A stretch of DNA of 64,000 nt from Luscinia megarhynchos (Eukaryota; Chordata; Aves; Passeriformes; Turdidae): positions 25,935,002 through 25,999,001 of the forward strand of contig CM067570.1 in NCBI GenBank assembly GCA_034336665.1. Reading direction: 5' to 3'. The notes beneath the pieces were generated by a model, which was given only the letters and a program-made list of their open reading frames with translations, ran no database searches and was not told where the DNA came from. A program made the translations under genes and the position numbers. Below are positions 1-15,154 of the stretch, one piece after another. Positions within the stretch are counted from its first letter, which is position 1. Each line of letters starts with the position of its first letter.

Positions 1-3000
1 AAGCAGTGACTGGAACTGCAGCACTGGGGAATTTAAAGCACAAGTGTCAAAACACGCACTTACCAGGATCTCACAACAGCCAATGCCCTATCAACTGCAA
101 TGCTTGGCAGACCTGGAGCAGTCCCTCCTTGCTGCAGGAGCCACCCAGTATGTTTCATCAAGATGGGGATGAAAAATTCCCCCCAAGAAGGGTAACTACT
201 TCAACACAGCCGCTGTAAGCTTCACCTGCTGTACACAAAAGGAGGAGGTACTCTACACTGATTTCTGCCCTACACCTTTCAGCCAGTCTCTCATATTCCT
301 TTTAACATTCAGCACACCTCATGGCCACAGAAAAGTCTTGAGTCAATTAAAAAACATAAAAACTTTTCATGGCCCCATTAGAATACCATACTGCCTCATG
401 CAGACTCTCAAAAATATGGAGGGTGTGATAAGGTACTTCATCCACACCAGCCAGCTGCACACCTTCACAGGACAGCCATTACAACACTGTCTTCACAAGA
501 GGGACCACGACATTTGCTTCTCCTGTAAAGGCCTTTAAAACAATCTTTCATACATAAAACTAGTTGTCAGACACACAGTTTATGCCACTGGGACTGTCCA
601 AGAGACAGAAGACAAAAATGTCTCTCCAGTGGGATACAAGGTTTTGTTATTCAAAAGCCTGACTGTAAAAACTGGAGCATGTGCAGCTCTAAGAGTTTTA
701 TGCTCTTGTGAATAGGTCCATTAGAAACACTCACCTGAATACACATTCTTCTGCTTACAGAGCAGAAAACAAGCTTGAGCAGTCACTGGAATACTGCCCT
801 CCACAGATAGTACTTTGTTTGAGAAGCATCAGGAGTAGGGACAAGCTGCAGAATAGCAGTGATGTCAATTCTCCATCACTAGATTATGGAGTACTTGCCT
901 GTCTTCTTAAAAAAATTCTGCTAGTAGTTACAGATTTCTCCATTCAAACTCCATGAAACTAATGAGTACTGAACTGATATTTTTAAAAAATTTGTTAATA
1001 ATGTTACAGGACAAATTCAAGCAGAGGGAAAGTTTTCATCAAAATTGCAAAACAGTGGAAGAAAATTGTAATTCAGGTCAAATAGGTTATTATGGCAAAT
1101 ACTTGCATTAACACATTAGGTCTATTTTGCCATTGGCTTTTTATCATGATTCGGTTTTGTTAAATTGACCACCACAACAAGTACTCCTGTTTTCATTTAT
1201 CTTCACATTATTTTACCCCAGTATGTTCATATACATAACATGAAATTCAAGTTTTAGGGACCTCTTCTAAAAACTAATTGCACTGTTAGCCACCTTTTCG
1301 ATGTCAGCCAACTGAGGACAGCATTGAGGGACAGTTGAGTTGACATTATTTATATTTACTTACTTTTAATTTAAATTGAGAGGGGAGGGAGTAATTACAT
1401 TTATTATAACCCAGCCTGGAATTCTGCCTGTAATTAAGGATCTGACACATCTTAGAAGAACTCCATTTTCAGTTGCTTAAGACATTTGCCAAACTATCAG
1501 TGAGGTCACAGACTTCATACAGCAAGCACTTTTCTACTTTTTTACTTCGAAGTTGAAAACAGACTCTGTTAAAATGATGTTGTCATTCCTGCAGTAAGAC
1601 TAGAAAAAATGGGTTGTGAAGTCCATATTACAATACTTTTTTTAAAAGTACTCTGTTGACGAATTCTAAAAGTGGAAGAAGCTGAATTTAAGCTGCGGCA
1701 GACGGGCTGCCTCATACCAAGGGTGTGGCTCCTGGTTGGTTTGCGGCGAGCCTTTTTTTTTCTTGTGGGGAAGTGGAAGGGGAACAGAGAGAGGATTGCT
1801 CATTTTCTTGACAAAGTACCAAAATTATAGGCCTCTGAAAAACTTCAGAAGAGGTTGTTAGTTTGGAAACTCAATTTTTCACAGACCAGCAGCACTGGAC
1901 ATGCTCTACAGTCTCTCTAGGACATGGGATTGTTGCACATACTGCTTCCATGGGCAGGGAAAAATCTGGTGTTTTATGAATAAGCTGAGGTGAACTTCAG
2001 CTCCTCATCCAGCAGTCAAGAACCTACTCTGGGAAAGATGGAACTAAAAGCATGACTCTGTCTTCTAATCTTGCTTTTCCCAGGGAAACACACAAAATAA
2101 AAGCAAACCCCCCAAAAATATGAAGAAAGCTGGTGTGTGAAGAACAGTGAAAAGGCAGGTCAGTGGAAAAAGCAGCAGTGGTGCCACTGCTCAGAAAAGC
2201 AGACAAAAGCAAAGGAGGTCAAAACCAAATGAAAAGACCAAAAGCCAGGGAGAAGATGCAGCTGCAACAGAGAAAAGAAAGACTGGAAATGCTTATGGTC
2301 TCTAATAAAGAGCAACTCTGCTTTGTAGAAGCAGTTTTTTATTCTTCCCTTGCCCTGCTCACCCTCTAGGTCCCTGGTACTTATTCTATGATTCTGGTCA
2401 CAATGTTGTGCTTAGGAGAAAAATATTATTGTAGCAAGCAGTAGGAAATAAACTGCTCACTTCAAAGCATACAACAAGAGATCTTTCTAATAACATCTTG
2501 TTTTCACTATATGAAGTTTTGACTCTGTGGCTGGGGTTTTTTTTTCTCTTTTTAAATTAATTTCTTCCATAAGCTTAGAGCAGAAAGCTCTCACTGGGGT
2601 ATCTGGAGGCAAGACTGCATATTTGTATTCTGTAGGATTTAGGGAATTATAGCAACAAATAAAAATTGTAAGATACCATGTATTTTTAATTGGTTTGTTG
2701 CAGATTCCTGTTTAGTACCAACAAGACTACATACTACAGACCTGAAAGAGGAACATATTCATACCATGACAAAGATAGATAATTATGTACAAACTGTGTG
2801 CATGTGTCATCATCAAAAATCTACTCCTTAGCTTATTTACTAAGGAATCTACAAAGACTTTAAGCAAAGAACAATTCCTCTCTGTCCAGTCTCTTCTGGT
2901 GACTAACTCAAATATAGGGGTTTTTCCCACATGCTTAAATAGATCTTTATTCCATGGCCCCTGTGAAGAGGAGTCATTCTGCACACTAGCCTAGTGCAAA

Positions 3001-5927
3001 CCTGGTGTTTCAGCCAGTCAGTCACAGGGGAAAATCAAGACAGAAGAAAGTTCATCTCCAATTATGTCATCAGCACATTTTAATATGGACTTCTTGCACC
3101 TCACTCAATTTTCATGTGCCTCCAACTAGTAAATCATTGAAATAAACTTTTCTGTTAGAGATGTCTTATCTTTCCATCTACTAACCAATACTCTCCCACA
3201 TTTTCATCTGTATACCACAACAGATTGTCATACTTTTAAATTACGCTGTACTTTTTCATTAATGTAGTTTGAGATCTGCACCTAATTAGAGTATTTCTCC
3301 CACAGTAAAGAAACTATAGCTCAGTGTCCATGTCCACTTTCATAATGGTGTTAATATGGCCATAATGTAAGGTTTGGCAACTAGAGCATTTTAATTCAAG
3401 AATCTAATAACACTATATTGTCCATTTTGGAATTTGGATGCTCAAAATTCCAGTTGTCCAAGGATGACTTAAAATGTCTCCCAATTCCAAAGCTAGTAGG
3501 TTTAATTAAGACCACAATCATCCTGAGCTTGCTCTCTCACACACAAAAATCCTTAAGAAAAATTACAAAGCTCACTGTTATCAAAAATAAGGGCTTTTAC
3601 AAATAGGAAGGGATAGGAAGTCAAATGATTACAAGAAAAAAATAGCCACAACTACATTAAAGTTTCACCATAGTATGTGTATCTTAAAATTCACCAAACT
3701 GCACTGAGAAATTGGCAGTATCTGAGTAAATCCATATAATCTGCTCTTCTTGATTCTCAGACAGTAGCCCACTGGACTCCCTCACACTACTTGAGATGTA
3801 AAAAATTAATAGCTTCAGAAAAAGTTAAATGAAAACACTCTTAGGGTTTCATATGTTCCTTTAAATGTCCTTTGGGTCTAGGAGTTTCTTGGTATCTACA
3901 GAGAAAGCAGGACTCAGAATAATTCTACATGTACTAGTATTAGACACCAAAGTATGCCAGCAACATAACTGGATAATGCTAAGGCTCAAATTACCTCCTC
4001 TCTTCTACACAGGCAGAACTTGAAGAACACTGGGCAGAAGAGAGAAACAAAAGTAAAAAAAAACCAAAGGAATACACAAATATGAAGAAAAGTAAATAAA
4101 AGTACTGAAATTCTGGCAAAGTGTTCACATCTCTACAATTTGTTTTTTTCTCACACTATAAAACCCCTACTAGCTTCACTGTCAGAAGACAAGGAAGAAA
4201 ATGAGTTACACAGGGAACATTCTAGTTTCCTGCTGCTTCTAAGAAAAGCAGTGAAAGCATGTCAGAGTACAGACACTTGGAACTGCTAATTTAGATGCAG
4301 TTTAAGATTAGAAATTCACTTTCATCTAAAATAAGGAACATCCACCATGCGTCTACCAAATAAACACTTTTTGCTGAGTCATTAAAATATATTTAAGTAG
4401 TTGGGCAATTGTACACACTACCTCTTTAGTCATCTGTTTCTTTGCTGTTTTATTAAACATCTCAGAAGCAGCTCAATCAAAAAGACCAAGAGCATGAGTT
4501 GATGATACAAAACTACAGATATTTGGAATCAGTGGCCTGCTTAGCATAACAAGTTGAAAGAAATGCAGTGGTCAGGAATGATGATTTAAAAAGCAGTTTA
4601 ACTAATCAGAATTCAAACAGCAGTAGGGTAAGACACAGAGTAAAACAGTCCAAAATATAACTGACAGCATTTTCTCTTTTGAACTTTTTGTATAGAACTG
4701 AAACATAGAAATTAACATCGGTGAGAAAGCAATAAATTATTTTTCTAAACCTTCCAAAACCAAAATTTCCTTTTAAAATTGATGTTTCTAATAGTCGTAT
4801 GTTTTGCAATAAAGCTGCCACTTTCTATAACTTTTCTCTCTGAGAGCAGCTTTACTTAGTACAAAGCTATCACAACCAGCTTTCTACCACGATAAATCTC
4901 AACAAATCCATCAGTTTGGGACTGTAATGAATGGATGGTGAAGTGGGTGACAATGCACTCAGTGGCAGCAAACCAAGTATCTGTTCCTCTTTGCTGGTGG
5001 CACACTAAGCAACAGCAAGGTACTTCATCTCACCGTGGTCCTCCTCCCATCCACTGTCTATATATTTTTAAAGTACTGTCATGCTTTTGCTCATTACAGT
5101 CACAGTTGTGCCTCGATGTTTGTTTTTTTCCTCTTAAACATCTGTACTGCAATAATCAATGTGCACAGAGCAAGTTCTCAAAACACAACTGGTGTTCCAG
5201 AACAGAACACCCAGGGAACGAGGCTTGTCTCCAAGTCCCAGGAAAAAACAAGATTTATGGCAACTTAGACAATTGTTTAGAGGGGAAAAGCAGCTATTTT
5301 TAACTATCCTTCTTAGTGGCTGCACTTAAGGGAGGCTCCCATTTCCTTTCTTCATCTTACACAGCAGCCCTAACTACTATTTCCTTTTCTCTCAGCTGCT
5401 TTTACAAAATATCAGGGCTTGCAGCTTGCAACTATGCACTGTCTTCAATACTGTCCCAGGTTCAAAGCAAAAGCCAAACACTGCTTCCAAACCAACTTCT
5501 GCCCTGAAGGGCAGCAGGCAACTTTACCTCTGAGTGCATCTATTTCTGTTCCACACAGAAATAGCAAGCCTGAATTAGGTAGGGCCCTGAGGCCAACCAG
5601 GGGATCCAGATTTAAGCTGCTGGTGTACAAGTAAGTGTAAAAGGGGATGCAGACCTCACACCAACAGATTCTGATTGTGCTGCTCAAGCACTGCTACTCG
5701 GACTGATCATTTGCACTTGGGGCAATTAAACTCAAGTACAGAAATCTGTAGAGACAGACAGTACTGCATGAATTGTCAGCTCCTGATGGTCAAAAGCAAA
5801 CATTTGGTGGGCCACTGAAGACAAATTTAAGGGCTTCTCTCTTGGAGTACCTTTGCTGAAATCCTAGGTAACTGACTCTCATTGAATTCCGTTTATTCTA
5901 AGGCTGTGAGAGGTTTATTTCCATATG

Positions 5928-5961
5928 CTAGAACAAGTCCTCTGCTAGAACAAGTCTTCTG
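5928..5961 (+). repeat. 17-bp tandem duplication
   Basis: ctagaacaagtcctctg is followed immediately by ctagaacaagtcttctg, with one mismatch. A small local duplication in BMPR2 intron 1. Confidence 0.85.
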
Positions 5962-8900
5962 CAGTCCTTAACAGAACTAGATGAAAGCTACCATATGCCA
6001 AGTATGGGACATGAGAAAGGAACTGTGTCTTTGTCCTCAGAAGGAGCCATTTGAGATGAAGACGGTATTTGTGTTCACATTTGTATACATTTGGTGAATA
6101 AAAACCGGAAGGATAGGAAGGGCAGAGCAAGCAAAGGCTACAGCAGTTCTAAGCTAACTTCCAAAGACTGATCTCATCAGTCTTGCACAATACAATTCCA
6201 ACACAAAGATGAGAATTCCAAATAAATTTAGCAGAACTACAAGGTATCCGCTATCACACTAATGACTAGATACAGATCTCCGAGAGAGCATGATCATTTT
6301 CTTTTTGAACTGCCACACCCACCTTCCCCTGCCACTCAGGAGTTGACAATGCTGAGAATAATTCTGGGTTTTATCTGCTCACTGACAAATTATACTACCA
6401 GCTTGCCTCTCAAAAGTCCTGGAACCTTTTAATAAAATGCACCATAGGAGAAATAGTTTGGAAATCTGTGGCATGCAACCTGTATATTCCTCATGGAATG
6501 GAATAGCCCTTCACACAATTTTACCTTACCTGCCCCCTCTCCCCAGATCTTAACCAAAGCTTCTTATGATTCTTCTGAAAGCATTATTTAAATATATATC
6601 TGAAATCACTTCCTTAATTACTCACTCAAGCTCGTGCATGTTTAAAAGAAGTTCAGTAGATGAGCCACCTCTTGTGGGCTATACTGAGCCAAGTTTAGGT
6701 AGGCAATGACTGTCCTACACTGCCTCTAATCTCATTCCACAGCATCTCTCCCAGAACAAATTATACATCCACAGTGGATCTGTCAATTAAGAGTCTCAGA
6801 GTTTGTGTTCTGCAAGACAATAAAAGTAGAAAACTAAAGGAGCCTTACTTTTTGAAAGCATACCAGAAGAATCAGAAAAGCTAAGCATTCCTCTAGGGAA
6901 GAATAAACTTCAGTCTCTTGCACTTCCTTTATGCACCCCAGTTGATCTGAGCACTTATCAAAGATCTCTTTTTAGTAACATGATACAACTAGTTTCTTTT
7001 CATTAAAGATAAAAAATGCATAAAACAGCAATGTTCAAGAAGAAATAAAAATTACTTTCTACAATAACTGAAATAAGGGCAGTACGTGAAATTTAAGAAG
7101 AGATAATATCAAGAAAGAAGCACACATAGAATCAACTCTGAACTCGGGGATATAACATCCATGGGGAACAGAAAAGCAGGAGAGTGTGCAACTGTGAAAG
7201 TCTATTCTCTGCAAGGCCTTGAAATTATTCCTTTTTAACCAAATGAGGCAAATACCTTGCAGAGAAAAATACCTCATAAAAACTATCATAGCTATGCACA
7301 AAGCATTTGAATTAAGGTCAGATAGCTGCTATAATGATAGTTTAAGGGTTTATGACTAATTTCATGTTTATGTATAATGCTCTGTTTTTAGGTAATTTTG
7401 ATTTTGTGAGTAGAAACAAAACTACAGAACTGTATTCATTCTCTGCTAAGAATATTTGCCTCTTCCCTTCTTTAAATGCTCCACTTGGATCTTAATCTGC
7501 AGGATTATGATCTCCTGCTCAAGAAGAACAATTGACAAGGGAGAAGGAAGGATGTCCACACAGCCAGATAACATAAAATATTAAATTACAGTGTTAATTT
7601 ACTTAATTTATCCTACAGCAAGTCAGCATCTGCATACTCACAACCTCTTTCCAAGAGCTATCTCAACACTTACCAGAGGTTAGGAACATGCACAGAGTCA
7701 ACCAAAGCACAGCAGTTGGCAAAATAGTTTCCATCTGAACTCATCCTCTTCCTTTACATCTCTTTGTTTAGAGCTCTTAACAATTATCCTCAAGCTGTCA
7801 TGGTGCATCTCACTCTTTGTGCCTCCTGTGCTATTAGGGACATCTGCTATTAACTGTTTGTTCTCACATAACCTTTCCACACTTTCCTCAGTTCTCTCCA
7901 ACTAATTCTGGTAGAGTCTATGTGGAGATAAGGCTACCAAATCAAGCAGAAATATTTAAACAGGGCTCACTTTGTGCTATATCACACTTAACTCTTAATT
8001 TTGCCGTGCCTTAGAAATAGACACTATGAAACAGACACTTTCATAAATAAAATACAATAAAGAAGCCCTTTTCCTGTAAATGCTGTTTGAAAAAGTCAAA
8101 GCTCACTCTGTTACTCTTCAATTAAAGGGAGCTGAGTTTCTACTAGAGCTTCCTAATACTTATTGCTATAAAAGTGCACTTCAAACTTCCTCCCACCTCA
8201 ACTAGGTAATAAGTTTTGTCCTTCAAACATAATTAACCATACGGCAATTCATTAAACCATTTTTTTCAAAAACCACCACCCCTATAAAAAGAGGAGGAAT
8301 CAGCATTGTGCAATTGCCATGGCATCCTTTCAGGTGAGACCCTTAACTCCCGGACTGTGCTGCTGGAGATGGCACTGAGCTCTGGACTTGCCCTTCTGCG
8401 TGCCCTCCACGGCACATTCTTCAGCTGCAAGGTCACTTTTAAGAAGGTGATTAGCCTGCCTTGTTTGCTACAGGATGAATGATGCTCTTGTGCCTGTCTA
8501 GACTGAGACTCGATGGAATGCAGTTACCTCTGCACCTCGTATTCCCACACCTCAGGGAAGTGAAGCAAGCTTCAGTGTTATCAATTCAGCACTGAAACGA
8601 ACTGCTTTATGTAATTGGCACACAGGAATTTACTATCGGATTCCATCGCATACGTCATCCTCCTGTGCTATTAAATATTTCAGCTAAATGTAATAACTGT
8701 TTGTTTGTGGTATTCCTAGGTTTTAAACTGGCCAGTTGCAGTTACATGTTGAAAGCACATGTCGGTAACACAAAAGCAAATTCATGACATGCTTATTCTA
8801 ACCATTCGAAAAAGAATAACAAAAGCAAGGGTGGAGAAGGATGGACAAATCTAGGAAAGAATCAAGACACAAATACCTTCTCCTGCAATAACACTGGTAA

Positions 8901-11584
8901 ACATCCAGCCAGGATGTCTAGTTTTATCTGGGGAAGCCAGGATATTGCAATAGGCTTACTTCTCAGTGTTTCCTGGCAGTCTCACTAAAATGCCTGATCT
9001 CCAAAACCTCTGTCAAGTTCCAAGAACTAACTATAAATGTGTACAAATGAATAAAGTATTCAAAACACAGGAATACTAAAAAGGCTTGTGGGATTACACT
9101 AGCATCTTGTATAATAAGCATCTGGAAATAGAATATAACTGTACTGGACTTCATTGTCCCAAAGTGATTCTGGGTTTAAGCTTCTAGCATGGACACAAAA
9201 ACATAAAAAAGCAACAGTGAGAGGTTCAGAACCGGCATCACATCAGCACAGACAGGGAAAAGTGACTTATTTAAATTTCCATTTAAATACAGAACATTCA
9301 CATAAATTTTCATTTTCCCCTCAGCAATCAGATACAGAAGACAAGTTAGCTGATACAGTAAAAAAGTCCAGTATGTAGAATTATCTTGATTTATGTTCAA
9401 TTAAAAGCCTGTCTAAAGGCTGTTGATGTCTTTGGGTTTTTCTTTTGCATGATATGCATGAACATATTGCAGAAAGACTGGAAGTGATATACAACAGTGT
9501 CGTTAAATGTATGTTGAATTCTGACGTCTGAGAACCAGGGATTTAACTACATTTTAAGATTTCAACTTGGCAGAAGAGATACCATATGCACAACAAATAC
9601 ATAAAACCAGCACCAAAGAGAAGCCACATCTCATCTTGCTGTAGTAAAGCAACATAAAGCACAGGTACTGTATGTAAAACTCCACAGCCATTCAATCATT
9701 TCAATTAAACACTGGTTATCACAAATATATAACAACAAATTTATGGAAGATTAATCATAAAAAAGACAAAGTAATAAAAAAGGTTGAGATTTGTAGCAAC
9801 TTCTTATTTCAGCTAGTACGACTGTGGATTATTCAAGCTCTCAGTAAAAAGGCTCTATAAAGTTTTGCATTATATGCCACATAAAAACTTCTTAAAAATG
9901 TTTTCTAAAAGTTAAAATTTTGTTTTTCATCTGTTTCTTTACAGTTCAAAACCAAAACCTGTTGCTGCTATTACCATAACCATTGGCTACACACAGTGCA
10001 GCTCAGACAGAATTCCTAGGGCACATTCTGGATTTACTGGCAATTTCAGATGCTTTCTCCCTTAGCTAGTGCAAGCTTTGTTCTGAAACAGGGCATCCAG
10101 GAGTAAGAGGACAATGCACATCGCCCTGGTGCTACACACAATTCACTCTTCTTCACAATAGGCCTCTGGGTGTTTAATGAGAACCTTAATTAACTGCAGA
10201 GAGCTTTCTTCCCCACCTATCTTCTTCCCCTGTTACTGGATCACCAAGTCTGTTTCTAGTTTTGTTTATACCACATTAAAAGGCCATTCTTTATTTTTCT
10301 GCATGCCTTATTAGGTTCTCAGCTCAGCTCTTTTGTTACTAACCCTTCTCCCACTTTTCCAAAACCAGTCAAGAAAATCAAGTTGCTGGCCATGATATCA
10401 CTTTGACAATATTTGCTTCCTTTTGCAGACCTTCACTTCTTCAAGATGAAAGACTTTGTTTTGATGACTACTTCAAAGTACATAACATCTGAATAGGTGT
10501 TTCCACATTTAACTCTTCCATTCCTCAACAGAACTCAATTCAACATCCCTTTCCACACATTCCCCCTTAAATGCCTCTAGATTTTCTCAGTGAGCAACTC
10601 CTGCTCACAATATTCTTACCAGCCTCACATATTATGGCACCACTGATTATTTAAGTGTCTTAGAACCTCACTGATTTTTTTCCCTTGCACTTTCCAAAAT
10701 AAGAAAATATTCTCACATTCTCAAAGTGAAACCACAAAGTTGTTTGAGTCATTGTATTATTACTGTATCACTAGTATTCCTTACTTTAAACAAATCCCCC
10801 TTTTCTCAATTTTAAAAATTATTTTACTATATGATGTCATATTTGGACAGTGTATTCCTGTGCCCAAAGGCCACACCTTCAGTTTTAAGTAGCTATACAG
10901 TCTACATAAAGATTAGTGAAATAATAATTAGGGGGTTATCTGTTTTGCACACAAACATTCTATTCCAGAATTTCTTAAAAGAAGGGAAGCTAAATTTGCT
11001 GACAGTTTCCTTAATGGTACTATTTCTCTGACAGGAAACAATAAAAGCGAAGAAAGTCTCTCTATTTGCCACTTTACATATTTCTAAGTCTGTATGGAAA
11101 AAATCAGGAAAAATATTTACTAGATTTAAAATTTTTGACTAAAACAAGGAGAATCAACTGTGACCAAATAATTGTGTTCTGTTGCAACAGTATTAACTAC
11201 TAGAGATTAAATTTAACTAAAATTTAATTAGGCCAGATTCACCCTAGCATAACTAAAAGAGAAATTATTTAACAGGTCCTGATAGAATATGGATGTAATT
11301 AATAAGTGTAAAGTTTACCCATCATGCAAAATAAGCCATTTATGAGGACTTATTGAAAATTGAGAACACCATGCAAACAGCAAATTTGCTAATATTAAAA
11401 TATTGGGTTTTAGCAGTAGAGCATACTGGTAGGCTGGAATTTTGGTAACATACTGAGTACATAAGGATACATATAGACACACACACCCATATATACATGT
11501 ATGTTCTGCAATTCATCTTCACTGCATCTACGTCATGCACATCAGAACTGGGAATTTGCATATTTTCTATACACAAAAGGTTTA

Positions 11585-11830
11585 CAGAGATCCGAATTCT
11601 GCCGCAGTGGGCACGAGGAACGATTTTTCCTACCGCTTCCCCATCCCTTTCCACTCATTTAAATTCACTGAGTCACTCATCCCTGCTGCAGACCGAGTCA
11701 GAGTGGCACGGAGGGCTGGAAGGCGCTGCTGCGCTGCTCGCACTGCCCGCGTGTTTCGGGGCTGCCCGCGGCTCCGGCAGCCAGAAATAAAGGAAAGGAG
11801 CTGCAAACATGAGAAACCGACACCGTGGTG
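11585..11830. promoter_or_regulatory. GC-rich, CpG-dense islet in BMPR2 intron 1 (candidate enhancer or alternative promoter)
   Basis: About 19 CpG dinucleotides in roughly 250 bp, whereas the surrounding kilobases are AT-rich with almost none. Two AP-1-like TGAGTCA/GAGTCAG motifs occur at 11670-11705. Open frames cross it on both strands without family similarity. No splice donor following a good ATG was identified, so a regulatory role is only a suggestion. Confidence 0.35.
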
Positions 11831-14800
11831 GCATCCAGACCAGCTTCATTACAGGGTGCCTTTTAGCCTTCTCTGATTGCAACTGAAATTATTTTAATAC
11901 AGAGCGCTGCTTCTTGGGCTAAGTGCCTGCTTTGCATATATATGGCAGTGCCACTGTCTAACTAAAAAGACAGCTGCTCCAATTTTCCTACTACAACCTT
12001 AGTTTTCTTCACCTTACTGTATTATTGGTTTTACATAAATAGGTAAATATAATAAAAATTTATTTTTAAGAACTGGTAATCATTTTGAAATACCTTAGAC
12101 TTTTCAGCTAAGTCCCTTCTCTACAAATAAGTATAGAAAAACAATTTCTAGTGTTTAGGTTTTAAGCAAATAAAAAGACTGACAAAAATCCCCAGCATAC
12201 AGCACATTATCTTCTGCATACAGTATGTCCACACCAAGATTTTAGCAACTTAGAAGGTATAGGAAGACTAAGCCCTCCAGAAGAAATCAGCTTTACTGAC
12301 TTCCCTCTGAAGGACAGCATCAGAAGGAAGGACTAATTTTCAAGTACATTCGGCAACAAACTACCTACAACAGAACCACTCCATCACTAACAAGAGCAAG
12401 CATTTTTTACAGTGGATAACTAAGCATACTGCTGAGAGATCATTTATTTAATACAATCTTTAGCAGAGAAAATAGCTTTAATGGTATCACAACCCACTAT
12501 TTTTCCTTATACAAGTTTGTGAAGCCTAACAAAGGATTGTGGATTAACTTTAATTCTTGGAAAAATCTAATTAAGATTAACATCTAATTAACTTTAACAC
12601 TGATGGTCTAGGAGTTTTGTACCATCTATCTGCTGCTCTAATTGTGGAAATAAAATGTTTTGTTTTTAGCAGAAACCAAACCATACTGAGGAAGTCTCAC
12701 AAGGCAAAAGCAAGAGAAGTAGAGCATGTTTAGTCAGTTGTTCTTGTCCCTGAACTACATTAAAGCTTGTCACACGAGGTAAACCTGACCTTTGTGACTT
12801 ATGCAGAGGGAAGTGCACTTCATGCCAAGAATGACGCTTGAGATGACACTGCCAACGCCCAACACTTTGATATTAATTAAGGGCTGCATTCTCTAATGTA
12901 TAAACTAAGGAGCTCAATTAACATGTGTGACCTACGATCATACTTACAGACATTTCACCACCACCAAAAAAAAAAAACCAAAAAAGCCTCTCACCCATCT
13001 TTTCTTACATCTATCCTGCTTACAACTCAAAACAGTCAAAGGATATATAGTAGAACAGGCAGTATAAATGTCAGCTTTTGGCTGGACAAAATAATAAGAG
13101 CTTCTGTACTGACTTGTTAGTGCAGGTGGGCAAGGCAATGCAAGACTCCCTGTACCACTACCTGTGTCATTGTCTGCCACTTGCTCCAGCCCAGAAGGTG
13201 ACAGTACATACCTTCCCATGACTCCTGCTTAAACAAGTAATAAAAGTGTTTTCCATTAACTTCACAGATTGAAGCAAGTATAATACATTACAAAAACATT
13301 CAAAGGCACCACAGGAAAAGCCTGAGTTACAGCACTGCTGAAAAGATGATCATAAGGAAGCTTGATGTGTGGGATATCTGAACTACAGTGTACACACAGG
13401 ACAATCAGCTAAACGCAGTTTGGAAAGTGTGAGAAACAATGTATATCATTTAAGTTACTCATAAACACTGTGAAATTCATAAATGGACAACAGCCATGAA
13501 GTAAAGTGATTTGGGCACTGTTTTGTAAGTTCAATCAAAAAAATTGGCCACTACAATGTCAAACTAGGTGCCTAGAAATGTGACTCTTCTCCTGCAGTTA
13601 ACCAACTCCCACATCTCCTACAGACGGGATCCCTCATTCTCCCCCAGATCTCCTACAGCATGCCAGGTGAACAGGAAACAAAATATTCTGTGCATAGTCC
13701 AGAACAGAATATGCACCAACACTTCCAACCTTGCACTGGCTGGGGCAGTCAGTTTTAAGCAAACATAATTACCTGGACCAAGTTATGCTCTTCTTTTCCC
13801 GTGAAAAATCTCTACCTTGGAACTGTTTCCTCTATTCAGTTCCTAATTTCTCATGAAAATGGTAGCAAATTAATCTCTTGAGACTTTTTTCATCTTTCAC
13901 ATATGGTTGAAATTGACTGGCAGATTACAGAGCTAAAGGTGGAGATAGAAGGGCTCACGGATGTCAAAGACAGTCTTCTTCTGTGTCCATACTGCCTATT
14001 TTTCTTTCCTTCTCTCACAGAAATAAGAAACCAAAGAGAAAATACAGAGTACTGAGAGATGCAAAAGGTAGACACATTTACAGTTCAAAACAAAACACAT
14101 GATTTGATGCAAACCCAAGAAGGCAACTGACAAAACTGACACATCCCAGTGACTTGAAACAAAATGCCATCACCACCCAAAAGCTTGTGGTTTCCACACT
14201 TACAAGACTGAGGGAAAAAGGGAAGGGTAAGGCATCATCTAAATGACTGTGTGTCTCATTCATTTTCACAAGAAAGAACAGAAATCTGCAAAACTGCTAC
14301 CTACGACTATGCTTTCTCTCTTCCCAGTGCAAAAGGTTCATTCCACTCATTCTCCAAGCAAGTCTGACAAATGTTCAGACACTATCTCTGTCTGGCTGTC
14401 TAATACATCTTGCTTCTCATCCCACAGCAAACCAGACTGAATCCTTCATCCTTTCAAATCGCTCCTGTCCAAGCCCTTCTTCCTCCTCACCACACCCCCT
14501 CTGACCTCTCCTATCAGATTATCAGCTGCTCAGCCCAGCTTTGCAATTAACAGATTAACAGACATCTCGAGTCAGGAAGGCACCATCAGGAATAGAAATT
14601 TTGGGAAGAGGACAGTTTTCAAAGGTTTTTAAAACTGCAAAATTGCATTTTAAAACACTGATGGTCAACTCAAGGTTTTCATCACAAATTACTGTAGCCA
14701 AGGTCAAGACACTAAGCTTCAACACAGGAATTTACCTAAACTGATATTCCCTGGCAATTGCCTGTGTGTGTACTCTACACTGCATTTTCAGGTGGATTGC

Positions 14801-15063
14801 CACATATTAATTAAGGCATATCTTGAACAATCTTGCATTATAAAAGAGGCCAAAAAAAATCTACTACTGTTGCATTATGAAAAACATGGTAATTAAGCAC
14901 TGCAACAGGCCAGACTACATAGACAAGCTGTGAAATCCCTCTTCACTGGAGATTTTAGAGATGTTAGACAGACATTATTATCTGTACTTACACAACCAGA
15001 CCATGGAGGAAACAGAAATCACTTCCAGCCTTATACTCTGAGAACTTCTGCTTCAGAAAAAGA

Positions 15064-15154
15064 GGAAAAAAAACCCCAAAAAACACCGTATCACCAAAAA
15101 CTACAAACAAGTAAAAAACAACAAACTAAAAAAACCCCACAAAAAACCCCAAAA
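15064..15154 (+). repeat. A/C-rich low-complexity tract (AAAACCCC-like)
   Basis: Repeated aaaaaccccaaaa-type blocks, e.g. aaaaaaaccccaaaaaacacc and aaaaaaccccacaaaaaacc. No unit is conserved enough to be a clean tandem array. Confidence 0.6.

Noticed and set aside
2371..2396. ttattctatgattctgg resembling the terminal repeat of CR1
   Set aside because: Only the last few bases fit. The preceding 100 bp do not show diagnostic CR1 motifs.
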